The notes: generated by a model from the sequence alone, not told the origin. DNA of 64,000 bases from DASQJL01 sp036380835 (GCA_036380835.1 DASVDZ010000082.1:13582-77581), one strand, 5' to 3'. Shown: positions 16,269 through 26,350, numbered from the stretch's first letter. Numbers and translations: made by a program.

Positions 16269-17872
16269 AGCGGCCCGCCGCCACCACATCGGGCGCGGCG
16301 CTCCCCATGGCGGCCGCGCTCGCCGCGTTCCTGATCTATCTCCCCACCCTCTCCTATCCATTCCTGAACTGGGACGACACGACGTACGTCGTGAACAATC
16401 CGTGGATCCGAGGGTGGTCGATCGGGAACCTGGCTCACGTGTTCACGACGCCCTACTTCTCGAACTTCCTGCCGCTCCACCTCGTGTCGTACATGGTCGA
16501 CTACAGTCTGTGGGGGCTCGACCCCTTCGGTTATCACCTCCAGTCGGTCCTCCTCCACGCGTTGAACGCGGCGCTGGCGTTCCTCGTCGTGAAGCGGCTC
16601 ATCGGGCGCCATACCGTCGCCTTTCTCGCGGCGCTGTTCTTCGCCGTCCACCCCTCGCACGTCGAGGCCGTCGCGTGGATCTCGATCCGGAAGGATCTCC
16701 TCTCGACCACGTTCGCCCTCTCGGCGATGGCGTTCTATGTCCGCGCCACGGACGCTCGGGGCGTGCGCCCGGTCGCGTATGTCGCTTCGGTGGCCTGCTT
16801 CACGCTGGGAATGCTCTCCAAGGTCACGATCGTAACGCTCCCCGCGTTCCTCCTGGTCCTGGACCGCTTCCCGTCGGAGGGGCGGCCGCGGAACCGCTGG
16901 ACCGTCGACCTCGCGACCAAGATTCCATTTGCCGCGATCGGCCTCTGGCTCGTCCACTTGAACTCCACCGCGCAGACGACGGCGACCGCCTCCTACGCGC
17001 GCGACGCGTGGAGCTACCTCGCGGTCAAAGGGCGCGCGGCCTGGAACTATCTCGCCCTGCTCGCGGGAGCCGCCCGCGGTAGCCCCGACTACGACCTCCC
17101 CTCGCCGGGCCCCGGCGTCCTCGCACGACTCGGGGCCGTCGCGGGGCTGGTCGCTCTTCCCGCGCTCGCGCTCGTCGCGCTCCGACTCGGGAGCCGCGCC
17201 GCCTTCCTCGGCCTCGCGTGGGTCTTCGTGTTCCTGCTCCCGGCGCTCGCGTTCCCCCTCGTCACGTACATGGCGGATCGCTATCTCTACCTCCCCTCGC
17301 TCGGGTTCTGCTGGGCCACGGCGGCGGGAATCTCGTGGCTCGCGCGTCGCCTTCCGACGCCGAGAGCCCGGGCGGCCACCGTCGCGGCACTCGGCTTGGC
17401 GACGCTCGTGGGGCTCGGAGCCCGCACGGTCCAGGCGTTGCCCGTCTGGCGCGATTCCGAGTCGCTCTGGTCGTATGCCCTGACGCGATGCGGCGATTTT
17501 CGCGCGTATACGAACCTGGCCGCGATTCGACTGGAGCAGGGAAGATGGGATGAAGCGGAGCGGCTGCTCCGGGTCAGCGCGCGCGTCGAGGACGTCACGA
17601 CGTATCAGAATCTGGCCGTCCTCTACTTCCGGACGGGGCGCTATCAGGAGGCGTTGGGCGCGATCGATCACGCCCTGGCGATCCTTCGCCGGAGGGGTCG
17701 GGATCCCGCGCTGGCCTCGGTCCTCTACTACAGCCGCGGCGCGATCACCTGGCAACTGGGAGACGCGGCAGAGACCGAGAAGGCGCTCGAGGCGGCGGTC
17801 CGGGAGGATCCCTCGAACGCGGCGGCCCGGACGCGGCTCGACAGCGTTCGCCGACGCCCGTTCAATCCGTGA
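16265..17872 (+). CDS. TMTC-like GT-C membrane protein with TPR tail (copy 1)
   Basis: The protein has 535 residues. About ten hydrophobic helices are followed by roughly 130 residues of TPR. The first loop has LNWDDTTYVVNNP (acidic pair Asp37-Asp38). The family signature AVHPSHVEAVAWISIRKDLL and the late motif MADRYLYLPSLGF are present. These resemble eukaryotic TMTC1-4 O-mannosyltransferases and bacterial relatives. It likely transfers a sugar from a polyprenyl carrier on the outer face of the inner membrane; donor and acceptor are unknown. The GTG start overlaps the ACT gene stop. Confidence 0.85.
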   Translation: MKRPAATTSGAALPMAAALAAFLIYLPTLSYPFLNWDDTTYVVNNPWIRGWSIGNLAHVFTTPYFSNFLPLHLVSYMVDYSLWGLDPFGYHLQSVLLHALNAALAFLVVKRLIGRHTVAFLAALFFAVHPSHVEAVAWISIRKDLLSTTFALSAMAFYVRATDARGVRPVAYVASVACFTLGMLSKVTIVTLPAFLLVLDRFPSEGRPRNRWTVDLATKIPFAAIGLWLVHLNSTAQTTATASYARDAWSYLAVKGRAAWNYLALLAGAARGSPDYDLPSPGPGVLARLGAVAGLVALPALALVALRLGSRAAFLGLAWVFVFLLPALAFPLVTYMADRYLYLPSLGFCWATAAGISWLARRLPTPRARAATVAALGLATLVGLGARTVQALPVWRDSESLWSYALTRCGDFRAYTNLAAIRLEQGRWDEAERLLRVSARVEDVTTYQNLAVLYFRTGRYQEALGAIDHALAILRRRGRDPALASVLYYSRGAITWQLGDAAETEKALEAAVREDPSNAAARTRLDSVRRRPFNP

Positions 17873-17902
17873 CCCGCTCGAGGGATCCGTGGAACGTCGT
17901 TC

Positions 17903-19777
17903 TCATCGCCCCCCCGTCGCCTTGAGCTGTGCCGCGGCCGCGACATTGCCGGGATCGAGCCGGAGGACCTCGCGGAAGTCCGCGGCGGCGCCCGCCGCGT
18001 CGCCGAGGCGCAGCCTGCAGATTCCCCGATTGTACAGCGCGTCCGTGACGATCTGTCCCGTCGCGGCGGCCCGACCGAATTCGGCTTCCGCCTCCCGGTA
18101 CATCGCCAGTTGCATGTACGCGTTGCCGCGCGGGAAGTGGAGGCTCGCGGCCTGGAGCGGCATCAACTGGAGCGCGCGATCGAGATCGGCGAGGGCGTCT
18201 CGAGGGCGGCCCACGCGCAGGAAGGCGATCGCGCGATTGTAGTGCGTGCGGCCCACGTTCGGGTCGCCCTCGAGCGCTCGGTCGAACATGACGACCGCCG
18301 AGTCCGGCTTGCCGATGCTCGCATAGGCGTTCCCCAATCCCTCGTACATGTCCGCCCGCCGCGAGCCGAGGCTCCGGGCCGTCTCCAGGTCGGCCATCGC
18401 CTCCTGGATGCGACCCGCCTCGCCGCGGGCGTTCCCGCGCGACACGTAGGGCAGGTCGCACCGAGGGTAGTTCCGGATCACGTTGCTCCAGAGCGCCTCG
18501 CTGTCCTTCCACGTCTCGACTTGTCGCCGCGTTCCGACGAACAGGAGCGCCAAGGCGAGCGCCGCCCCGGCGCCCAGGGCGATTCTCATGGGGCGGTAAC
18601 GATCGAAGAGCGCCCCGATCCCCAGGGCCACGAGGAACGAGGGGCCGAGGTACGCGAGATAGGTCATTCGGTCCGCCATCGCCGAGGCTCCCACGGGCAT
18701 CCACTGGAGCACCGGCAGGATCACGAGCAGGAACCAGCCGATGCCGAACGCGAGAGAGCGCGCGCGTCGAACGCTCCAGGCGGCGAGCGCGATCGTTCCG
18801 AGGAAGAAGAGGATCGAGAATGCCATCAGAGGCGGGCCCGCCTCGGCGGCGGTCGGGTAGGGGTAGAACGCGCCGAGACCCACGGGCACGAAGAAGCGCC
18901 AGGCATAGAGCAGGAACCAGTAGGCCGGGAACGCGAGGCGCTGAAACGGCGAGAAGCCGGTCGTGTCCAGGGTGGCCTTGAGCTGCCTGTCGACGACGGT
19001 GAAGAGGCCGTGGAAGTCCCGCCCGGCCTCGGCGTCGACCGCGATGAGGCCGAACAACAAGGCCGCGGCGAAGAACGGCGCCTTCTCGAGGAGGGCGCCC
19101 CGCTCGACGACGGGGCGGCGCTTCCAGTAGTCGAGCAGGATCAGCACGAGTGGGAAGACGACGCCCATACCCTTCGAGAGGCAGGAGAGCACGAACGAAA
19201 CGAAGGTCACGAGGAGCCACGGCCATCGCCGCTTCTCGAGGTACCGCCAGTAGGCGGTCAGGCCGGCGATGAAGAAGAAGCCGTAGAGCACGTCCTTCCT
19301 CGACGAGACCCAGGCGACCGACTCCACGTGCATCGGGTGGATTCCGAAGAGGAGCGCCGTGATCGACGCGACGAGGAGACGCCGCCGTGAGAGGAGGAAC
19401 GCCAGCCCGAAGACGAGGGCCGTGTTCAGCGCGTGAACGGCCACGTTGGTGACGAGGAAGGGCTTCGGCGAGAGCGGCTGGGTCGCGTTGAGCGCCAGGG
19501 AGAGCATGGTCAGGGGATGGTAGCTGTTGTTCACCATGGCCATGACCAGCGCGCCGTAGCGCTTCCCCTGGACCAGCGGGTTCTGCGTCACGTACGTGGC
19601 GTCGTCCAGGCTGACGAACGAGTGGTGGAGCACGCCGGCGTAGGCGGCGATCGTCAGCCCGACGACGCAGGCCGCGGCGAGGAGGGTCCGTGGGAGCCGC
19701 GGCGATCGTGGCTTCGCGGGCGCGGTGCGATCCGGGGTTCGCGCGCGCCCGCGCCCGCGCTTCGAGGATCGAGCCAT
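17903..19777 (-). CDS. TMTC-like GT-C membrane protein with TPR tail (copy 2)
   Basis: The protein has 624 residues with a basic Pro-rich N-terminus, about ten membrane helices and around five TPRs. First loop VSLDDATYVTQNP (Asp58-Asp59). The signature HPMHVESVAWVSSRKDVLY and the motif MADRMTYLAYLG are conserved. It is convergent with copy 1 (30-bp gap) and divergent from the kinase at 19857. The ATG at 19777 has no Shine-Dalgarno; a TAGAAT on the minus strand (19792-19787) ends 9 nt upstream, which hints at a leaderless mRNA. Confidence 0.87.
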   Translation of the reverse strand: MARSSKRGRGRARTPDRTAPAKPRSPRLPRTLLAAACVVGLTIAAYAGVLHHSFVSLDDATYVTQNPLVQGKRYGALVMAMVNNSYHPLTMLSLALNATQPLSPKPFLVTNVAVHALNTALVFGLAFLLSRRRLLVASITALLFGIHPMHVESVAWVSSRKDVLYGFFFIAGLTAYWRYLEKRRWPWLLVTFVSFVLSCLSKGMGVVFPLVLILLDYWKRRPVVERGALLEKAPFFAAALLFGLIAVDAEAGRDFHGLFTVVDRQLKATLDTTGFSPFQRLAFPAYWFLLYAWRFFVPVGLGAFYPYPTAAEAGPPLMAFSILFFLGTIALAAWSVRRARSLAFGIGWFLLVILPVLQWMPVGASAMADRMTYLAYLGPSFLVALGIGALFDRYRPMRIALGAGAALALALLFVGTRRQVETWKDSEALWSNVIRNYPRCDLPYVSRGNARGEAGRIQEAMADLETARSLGSRRADMYEGLGNAYASIGKPDSAVVMFDRALEGDPNVGRTHYNRAIAFLRVGRPRDALADLDRALQLMPLQAASLHFPRGNAYMQLAMYREAEAEFGRAAATGQIVTDALYNRGICRLRLGDAAGAAADFREVLRLDPGNVAAAAQLKATGGR

Positions 19778-19856
19778 GAGGCGTCGATTCTAGGGCATTT
19801 TGGTTGGGGCCGCCCTATGCTAACCTCCGAGCGAGCCACGAGGCGGGTGCCCCAGG

Positions 19857-22097
19857 ATGATCGGAACGACCCTTTCCCACTACCGCATTCTCGAGCCGCT
19901 CGGCACGGGCGGCATGGGCGAGGTCTATCGCGCGCACGACCTGCACCTGGACCGGGACGTGGCGGTCAAGGTGCTCCTCCGCGGAGCGCTCGCCGATCCG
20001 TCGGCCCGGGAGCGGTTCCGCCGCGAGGCCCACGTCCTGTCCCGGCTCTCCCACCCCGGCGTCGCGACCATCTTCGACTTCGACACGCAGGACGGCGTCG
20101 ACTTCCTCGTCATGGAATACGTCCCGGGGGGCACGCTGCAGTCGCGCCTCGGCGACGGCCCGCTGGACATCGACGAGGTGGCTCGAATCGGCGCCGAGAT
20201 CGGGGACGCCCTGGAGGACGCCCACAGGCGGGGGTTCCTGCACCGCGACCTGAAGCCGGGCAACGTCGTCCTGACCGCGTCCGGAACGCCGAAGATCCTC
20301 GACTTCGGCCTGGCCGGCCTCCTGCAGGGAACGCAGATCGCGAGCGCCTCGACCCAGGACGGCGCGATCGTCGGGTCGCTTCCCTACATGGCGCCCGAAC
20401 AGATCCGCGGCGAGACGAGCGACCCGCGCACCGACGTCTACGCCTTCGGCGCCGTGCTCTACGAGATGGCGACCGGCCGCCGCCCTTTCGGGAAGGAACG
20501 GCCCGAGGCGCTGATGTTCGAGATCCTGCACGGGGCGACGCGCTCGGTACGCTCGGTCCGCCCGGAGGCTCCCCCCGAGCTGGACCGGTTGATCGACTCC
20601 TGCCTGAACAAGGATCCCGCGCTGCGCCCCGCCTCCGCCGGCGCGGTGAGCCAGACGCTGCGTCGGATCCGCGACCGGGCGCGGGACGGCGCCGAGCCGG
20701 AGGCGGCGCGCGGCGTCGTCCGTTCGCTGGCCGTGCTCCCGCTCGACAACGTCTCCCGCGATCCGACGCAGGAGTACTTCGCCGACGGCATGACCGAGGC
20801 GCTGATCTCGGAGCTCGCCCACGTCAAGGCGCTGCGCGTGATCTCGCGCACGTCGGCCATGAAGTACAAAGGGGTCCAGAGGGCGCTGCCGGACATCGCG
20901 CGCGAGCTGAACGTGGACGCGGTCCTCGAGGGATCGGCGCTCCTCGTGGGCAAGCGCGTGCGCGTCACCGTGAAGCTCATCTCCGCGAGAACGGACGAGA
21001 CTCTCTGGGCCGACCGCTATGACGGGGAGATCGAGGACGTGCTCGACATGCAGAGCCGCGTCGCCGAGGCCGTGGCGAAGGAGATCGCGGTCCAGGTGAC
21101 GCCGCGCGAGGCGACGCAGCTCGCGCGACGGCGCTCCGTCGATCCCGCGGCGCACGTCGAGTACCTGAAGGGCCGCCACACGGCGGCCGCGACCTCCCCG
21201 CAGGCGATCGAGCTGAGCCTTCGCCACTTCCACCGGGCCCTCGAGCTCGACCCGACCTTCGCCCCCGCATGGGCGGGAATCGCGCAATGTCATCTGGTGC
21301 GGGCCGGCCGGGGCATGGCGCCCGCCGTCGAGGCGAACGCGGAGGCGCGTTCGGCTGCGATGAAGGCGCTCGAGCTGGACGATTCGCTCGCCGAGGCGCA
21401 CGTCGCGCTGGGGGTGATCGCGGCGCACGAGATGAAGCTCCCCGAGGCGATCCGCTCCCTGGAGCGCGCGATCGAGCAGAACCCGGGATCCACGAGCGCG
21501 TACACCAACCTGGGGCGCCTCTACTATTGCTGCGAACGCCACCGCGAGGCGCAGGAGGCGATGCTGCGGGCGTTGGCGATCGATCCGTTGTCGATGATCA
21601 TCCATACGACCGTCGGGGACGCCTACTACTACGCGAGGGAGTACGAGCGGTCGCTCGTCTACTACCGAAGGGCCGTCGAGCTCGATCCGCGTTTCGACGG
21701 CGCGCACACGGATCTCGCCCGCTCGCTCGAAGCCCTCGGCCGATTCGACGAGGCGCGCCGCGAATACGAGGAAGGGAGGCGCCTGAGCGGCGGGGTGGCG
21801 GGACCCTCCTTCGGCCTCGCGCACCTCGAGTCGAGCAGCGGGAACGCGGCCGCGGCGCGGCGCATCCTCCAGGAGCTGATCGACGCCCGCTCGCATCGCG
21901 TGGTCTCGGCCTGGGGTATCGCCGCGCTCCACGCGGCCCTCGGGGACGTGGACGAGTCGTTCCGCTGGCTCGACCGCGCGGTCGAGGAGGGCGCCACGGG
22001 GCTCATCTTCCTCCGGGTACACCCCCGCCTCGACCCGATCCGTCAGGATCCGCGCTACGCGGCATTGATACGCCGGGTGGGACTCGACGCCGCTTGA
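19857..22097 (+). CDS. Ser/Thr protein kinase with TolB/FlgO-like and TPR domains
   Basis: The protein has 746 residues. Kinase residues 1 to about 270: GTGGMGEVY, Lys38 in VAVK, HRDLKPGN, DFGLAG and YMAPEQIRGE. No membrane helix follows. Residues about 290-425 are TolB/FlgO-like (LAVLPLDNVSRD, YFADGMTEALISEL, VDAVLEGSALLVGKRVRV). The rest is TPR. Same architecture as the kinase at 7859-10300, so the two are paralogues. It may phosphorylate proteins brought in by the TPR part. A TATGCT lies at 19816-19821, with no clear -35. Confidence 0.95.
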   Translation: MIGTTLSHYRILEPLGTGGMGEVYRAHDLHLDRDVAVKVLLRGALADPSARERFRREAHVLSRLSHPGVATIFDFDTQDGVDFLVMEYVPGGTLQSRLGDGPLDIDEVARIGAEIGDALEDAHRRGFLHRDLKPGNVVLTASGTPKILDFGLAGLLQGTQIASASTQDGAIVGSLPYMAPEQIRGETSDPRTDVYAFGAVLYEMATGRRPFGKERPEALMFEILHGATRSVRSVRPEAPPELDRLIDSCLNKDPALRPASAGAVSQTLRRIRDRARDGAEPEAARGVVRSLAVLPLDNVSRDPTQEYFADGMTEALISELAHVKALRVISRTSAMKYKGVQRALPDIARELNVDAVLEGSALLVGKRVRVTVKLISARTDETLWADRYDGEIEDVLDMQSRVAEAVAKEIAVQVTPREATQLARRRSVDPAAHVEYLKGRHTAAATSPQAIELSLRHFHRALELDPTFAPAWAGIAQCHLVRAGRGMAPAVEANAEARSAAMKALELDDSLAEAHVALGVIAAHEMKLPEAIRSLERAIEQNPGSTSAYTNLGRLYYCCERHREAQEAMLRALAIDPLSMIIHTTVGDAYYYAREYERSLVYYRRAVELDPRFDGAHTDLARSLEALGRFDEARREYEEGRRLSGGVAGPSFGLAHLESSSGNAAAARRILQELIDARSHRVVSAWGIAALHAALGDVDESFRWLDRAVEEGATGLIFLRVHPRLDPIRQDPRYAALIRRVGLDAA

Positions 22098-22099
22098 GC

Positions 22100-22127
22100 G
22101 GCCCCGCGGCGCGGCCCGCGAGGGGCC
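22100..22127 (+). terminator. Imperfect GC hairpin after the kinase gene
   Basis: GGCCCC at 22100-22105 pairs with GGGGCC at 22122-22127, with an inner GCGG/CCGC stem. It lies between convergent genes. Confidence 0.35.
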
Positions 22128-22216
22128 CCGCCGAGCTTGAGATCTGGATCGCCGCCGCGCCGGCGAAACCCGAGGGCCCGCACGGCCGACGGCGGCCGCC
22201 CGCCAGGAACGCGCGG

Positions 22217-22948
22217 TCAGTCCTTGTACTGGTCGTGGTACTCGACCCAATCTTGTGGTTGGTGCGGGGGATCCTCGTTCCGGCCCTTTGGCACGAGGTC
22301 GAGGAACTGGTAGGTGCCGTTCACCATGTCGATCCCGCGGGCGTAGCAGGAATACGTGTGGTAGATCGCGCCGCTCTCGTCCTGGGCGAACACGCTGATC
22401 CCCTCGCGATCGGGCGCGCGCATGTTCGACTTCGCGTAGTTGTAGGAGACGGAGCCGCTCGCGATGGCCTCCGGCGTGAACGACGCGTCGTAGTCGTAGT
22501 TGAAGTCGTTGCCGCCCGAGGAGAGCCACTTGAAGCGCCAGCCCATGCGCTTCTTGAAGGCCTCGATCTTGGCGAGCGGGGCCCGCGAGATCGCGACCAG
22601 GGTCACGTCGCGATGGTTCAGGTGGACGCTCGCCCCGTCGAAGTGATCGGCCCAGAACGAGCAGTGCTTGCACCCCGTCTGGCTCGTCGGCGTGAACATG
22701 AAGTGGTAGACGACGAGCTGGCTCCGCCCCTCGAAGAGCTGCGCTAGCGTCTCCTTGCCGCTCGGGCCGTCGAAGACGTACGCCTTCTCGACCGCTTCCC
22801 AGGGGAGCTCGCGCCGGCCACGGCTCAGCTCGTCCCGGAGCCGCGTGAACTCCTTCTCTTTGGCGAGGAACGCCGTCCGTGCCGCGATCCACTCCTCGTG
22901 CGATACCACCGGGTGACCCTTGATCGCGCTCCTGCCGCCGCTCGCCAT
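22217..22948 (-). CDS. DUF899 thioredoxin-like protein
   Basis: The protein has 243 residues and matches the DUF899 family throughout: HPVVSHEEWIAAR, RLRDELSRGRRELPW, LFEGRSQLVVYHFMF, the CxxC pair Cys93-Cys96 in TGCKHCSFWAD, FKWLSSGGNDFNYDY and the C-terminal YFLD-type region QFLDLVPKGRNE. The family has a thioredoxin-like fold with unclear function. An AAGGA-type site precedes the ATG. Confidence 0.92.
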   Translation of the reverse strand: MASGGRSAIKGHPVVSHEEWIAARTAFLAKEKEFTRLRDELSRGRRELPWEAVEKAYVFDGPSGKETLAQLFEGRSQLVVYHFMFTPTSQTGCKHCSFWADHFDGASVHLNHRDVTLVAISRAPLAKIEAFKKRMGWRFKWLSSGGNDFNYDYDASFTPEAIASGSVSYNYAKSNMRAPDREGISVFAQDESGAIYHTYSCYARGIDMVNGTYQFLDLVPKGRNEDPPHQPQDWVEYHDQYKD

Positions 22949-22999
22949 GGTCGCTTCCTTTCCTCGAAATGGGATGCCGCCGTCTCGGCCGAGGCCAAC

Positions 23000-23030
23000 A
23001 GTTTAGGAAGTGCTGTCGCGAAAGCGTCAA
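23000..23030 (-). promoter_or_regulatory. Putative promoter of the DUF899 gene
   Basis: On the minus strand TTGACG (23030-23025), a 19-bp spacer and TAAACT (23005-23000). The spacer is slightly long. The predicted leader of about 45 nt holds the Shine-Dalgarno. Confidence 0.4.
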
Positions 23031-23172
23031 CCCAAAAAAACGAGCCGCCCGCCGGCGCGGGAACCGGACGCGGCCAGGAAGCTTGTGATGGGATTCGCGG
23101 CGCGTCCGCGCTACGATCCTTCATCGAACCGCCGCCATGGACGCCGCCCCTCCTCAAGGAGCGTTCCATCCG

Positions 23173-25329
23173 ATGACCCAAGCGAAGCGCCCCCGGCCCG
23201 CAGCGCGCCCGGCACGCCCCCCGCGCCCCTCCGGCTCCCCGGGTCCCGCGGCGTCCGCGAGCGAGGGCCCGCATCGCCTCCTCGTGGCCGCGCTCTTCTT
23301 TCTCATGGCGATCCCGCTCTACGCCAACACGATCGGCCACCAGTACGCGCTGGACGACGCGATGGTGATCACGCAGAACGCGTACACGAAGCGGGGTGTC
23401 GAAGGCATCGTCGACATTCTCACGCACGACAGCTTCGCGGGGTTCCCCCTCGTGGCGAAGGATCTCGTGAGCGGCGGGCGGTATCGGCCGCTCTCCATCG
23501 TCACGTTCGCGCTCGAGTACCAGGTGGCGGGCGCTTCGCCGCACCTGAGCCACGCCGTCAATCTCGTCCTCTACGGGATCACCGGAGCCCTCCTCTATCT
23601 GCTCCTCGCCCGGCTCCTTCCGCCCAAGGCCAGAAGCCGGTGGTGGATGAGCCCCGCGTTCCTGGTCACGCTCCTCTACATGGCGCACCCGCTCCATACG
23701 GAGATCGTGGCGAACATCAAGGGCCGGGACGAGATCCTGGCCTTCCTCTTCGCGCTCGCCGGGTTCCACGCCTACCTGAGCTACGAGGAGCGGGCGGAAG
23801 GCCGCGGGAACCTCGATCTCGCGGCGGGCGGGCTGTTCCTGTTCCTGGGTCTCCTGGCCAAGGAGAGCGTCTTCCCCTTCTTCGTGATCATCCCGCTCGG
23901 GCTGTGGTTCTTCCGACGCACGCGCGGGCGGCGCCTCGGCGTGGCCGTCGCCGGCATGGTCGTTCCGCTCGCCGTCTATTTCGCGGCGCGCACGGCCTTC
24001 GCCGGATCGATGAAATGGGTGCGCACCGTCGAGATCCTCAACGATCCGTTCGCGTTCGCCTCGTTTTCGCAGCGCGTGGCCACCGTCTTCGAGACGTTCG
24101 GGATCTACCTGAGGCTCTTCCTCTTCCCCCACCCGCTCACCCATGACTACTACTACGATCAGGTGCCGCTCACGGACTTCGGCCACGTCTCGAGCCTCCT
24201 GCCGGCGGCCATCGCGATCGGCCTCGCGGTCGTCGCGGTGGCGGGAATCCGCCGGCGAAGCCCCATCGCCTTCGGCCTGCTCTTCTTCGCGTTCGGCTTC
24301 TCGATCGTTTCCAACCTGTTCATGTCCATCGGCACGACGATGGCGGAGCGGTTCCTCTACATTCCATCCCTCGGATTGGCGATCGCCTTCGTCTACGCGA
24401 TCTACGCGCTGGCCGAGAAGATGGGGCGCCCGACCGGGGCGCGGGCCGCCTCGGTGCTCCTGATCGCGATGTCGACGGCCTTCGCGGCGAAGACGGTGGC
24501 GCGGAATCGCGACTGGAAGGACAACCTCACGCTGTTCACCGCGGACCTGGCCGCCTCGTCCCGGTCCGCGAAGGAGCAGGGTGACCTCGCGTCCACGCTC
24601 GCCTCGATGGCCGACGAGGAGAAGGACCCGGCCGTGCGGCAACAGCTGGTGGACGACGCCATCCTGCATTTCCGGAAGGCGATCGAGATCTATCCGGAGC
24701 ACAGCCTGGCGTGGTTCGGGTTGGGGAACGTGCTGGCCAAGCAGGGGACCGCGCGCTTGCCCGAGGCGATCGAGTGCTATCGACACGTCGTCTCCCTGGA
24801 GCCGCGGAAGGCGGTGGCGTACCTGGAGCTCGCCTTGGCCGCCGATCGACTGGGGGACCACGCGACGGCGCTGGAGAACGTCCGCCGATACCGATCGCTC
24901 AAGCCCGAAGACAGCGAGGTGGAGCTCTTGGAGGCGACGTATCTGGAGCGGAATGGCCAAGTGGACAGCGCCATCGTGTCGTGCGAAGGGCTGATCCGGC
25001 GCGAGCCGCGGAACGCCGCCGCGCTGGCGGAGGCCGGCCGGCTCCTGGCCACCTACCGGCACGACTACCCGGGCGCCGCCGCGTACATGTCGCGCTCGCT
25101 CGCCATCGATTCCACGAAATCGGCCACCTACGAGAACCTGGGCAGCCTCCAGATCCTGATCGGGGAGCCGCGCGTCGCCGTTCAGACCCTGGAGCGGGGC
25201 CTCGCCCGCTTCGGTGATACGTACCTGTTGAACTGGAATCTCGGCGGGGCCTGGCAGCGGCTGGGCGATCCGGCGAAGTCCGCGCGCTACTTCGCGCGGG
25301 CCAGGGAGATCAGCGGCACCCCGCATTAG
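23173..25329 (+). CDS. TMTC-like GT-C membrane protein with TPR tail (copy 3)
   Basis: About 718 residues. A basic Pro-rich N-terminus is followed by around ten membrane helices and then more than 250 residues of TPR. First loop YALDDAMVITQNAY (Asp61-Asp62); signature MAHPLHTEIVANIKGRDEIL; late motif MAERFLYIPSLGL. This is the most divergent of the three copies (NIKGRDE replaces WxSxRKD). I chose ATG at 23173 because AAGGAG lies at 23156-23161; an ATG at 23137 is in frame but has no such site. A TACGAT at 23112 may be its -10. Confidence 0.87.
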   Translation: MTQAKRPRPAARPARPPRPSGSPGPAASASEGPHRLLVAALFFLMAIPLYANTIGHQYALDDAMVITQNAYTKRGVEGIVDILTHDSFAGFPLVAKDLVSGGRYRPLSIVTFALEYQVAGASPHLSHAVNLVLYGITGALLYLLLARLLPPKARSRWWMSPAFLVTLLYMAHPLHTEIVANIKGRDEILAFLFALAGFHAYLSYEERAEGRGNLDLAAGGLFLFLGLLAKESVFPFFVIIPLGLWFFRRTRGRRLGVAVAGMVVPLAVYFAARTAFAGSMKWVRTVEILNDPFAFASFSQRVATVFETFGIYLRLFLFPHPLTHDYYYDQVPLTDFGHVSSLLPAAIAIGLAVVAVAGIRRRSPIAFGLLFFAFGFSIVSNLFMSIGTTMAERFLYIPSLGLAIAFVYAIYALAEKMGRPTGARAASVLLIAMSTAFAAKTVARNRDWKDNLTLFTADLAASSRSAKEQGDLASTLASMADEEKDPAVRQQLVDDAILHFRKAIEIYPEHSLAWFGLGNVLAKQGTARLPEAIECYRHVVSLEPRKAVAYLELALAADRLGDHATALENVRRYRSLKPEDSEVELLEATYLERNGQVDSAIVSCEGLIRREPRNAAALAEAGRLLATYRHDYPGAAAYMSRSLAIDSTKSATYENLGSLQILIGEPRVAVQTLERGLARFGDTYLLNWNLGGAWQRLGDPAKSARYFARAREISGTPH

Positions 25330-25458
25330 CCTCCCCCGGCGCCGCCGGGCGTCTTTGCCTTGAAACGAATCCGCGGCCCCGGAATCATAGTTATCGGGTG
25401 GGACCCGGCCGTTCACGGCTCGAGGTCCTCGCCAGGAACCGAAGACCGGAGGCAGGCC

Positions 25459-26343
25459 ATGTCCCACACAGCGCTCCTTACCGATATCGCCGCTCGAGGC
25501 TACGCGCGGCCCGAAGTCCTCGTCAGCACGGAATGGGTCGCGCAGAACCTCGAGAACGCGAACGTGCGGATCATCGAATCGAACGAAGACTCGTTGCTCT
25601 ACCCATCCGGGCATCTCCCTGGGGCGGCCGAGGTGGACTGGGCGCGCGATCTCAACGATCCCATCCACCGCGACTACGTGGACCGTGAGCGATTCGAACG
25701 GCTCATGTCCCGCATCGGCGTCGCCCCCGAGACGGACGTGGTGTTCTACGGGGACAAGGGCAATTGGTGGGCGTGTTACGCCTTCTGGGTGTTCCAGCTC
25801 TTCGGGCACACGAATGCCAAGGTGATGGACGGCGGGCGGCTCAAGTGGGAAATCGAGAAGCGGCCGATGACTCGCGACGTGCCCTCGTATCCCGCCACGC
25901 GCTACGGCGGGCGGGAACGCGACGACTCGAAGATCCGGGCCTTCCGCGACGAAGCCCTCTCGCACATGCGCGCGGGAAAGAAGCTGATCGACGTGCGGAG
26001 CCCTCAGGAGTTCACCGGCGAACGCACGCACATGGCCGAATACCCGCAGGAAGGCGTCCTTCGCGGCGGGCACATTCCGGGCGCCCGGAACGTCCCGTGG
26101 GGGCGAGCGGTGGATCCCTCGAACGGCACGTTCAAGGACGCCGATTCGCTGCGCGCCATCTACGAAGGGGAGGTCGGCCTGAGGCGCGAGGACGACGTCA
26201 TCACCTACTGTCGCATCGGCGAGCGGAGCAGCCACACCTGGTTCGTGCTCACCTATCTGCTGGGCTATCCCGTGGTGCGGAACTACGACGGGAGCTGGAC
26301 CGAGTGGGGCAACGCGGTGGGCATGCCCATCGAGAAGCCCTGA
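25459..26343 (+). CDS. sseA: Sulfurtransferase (thiosulfate/3-mercaptopyruvate), SseA type
   Basis: The protein has 294 residues with two rhodanese domains. The N-terminal domain is inactive (STEWVAQNLENANVRIIE, YPSGHLPGAAEVDW, VVFYGDKGNWWA). The C-terminal domain has LIDVRSPQEFTGE, GGHIPGARNVPWG and the active-site loop YCRIGERSSHTW with Cys251. The CRIGERS loop is typical of the actinobacterial-type SseA. It forms a Cys persulfide from a sulfur donor. ATG at 25459 follows GGAGG and is preferred over an upstream ATG at 25360. SufE lies 7 nt downstream, so sulfur is probably handed to it. Confidence 0.93.
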   Translation: MSHTALLTDIAARGYARPEVLVSTEWVAQNLENANVRIIESNEDSLLYPSGHLPGAAEVDWARDLNDPIHRDYVDRERFERLMSRIGVAPETDVVFYGDKGNWWACYAFWVFQLFGHTNAKVMDGGRLKWEIEKRPMTRDVPSYPATRYGGRERDDSKIRAFRDEALSHMRAGKKLIDVRSPQEFTGERTHMAEYPQEGVLRGGHIPGARNVPWGRAVDPSNGTFKDADSLRAIYEGEVGLRREDDVITYCRIGERSSHTWFVLTYLLGYPVVRNYDGSWTEWGNAVGMPIEKP

Positions 26344-26350
26344 GACGGCC

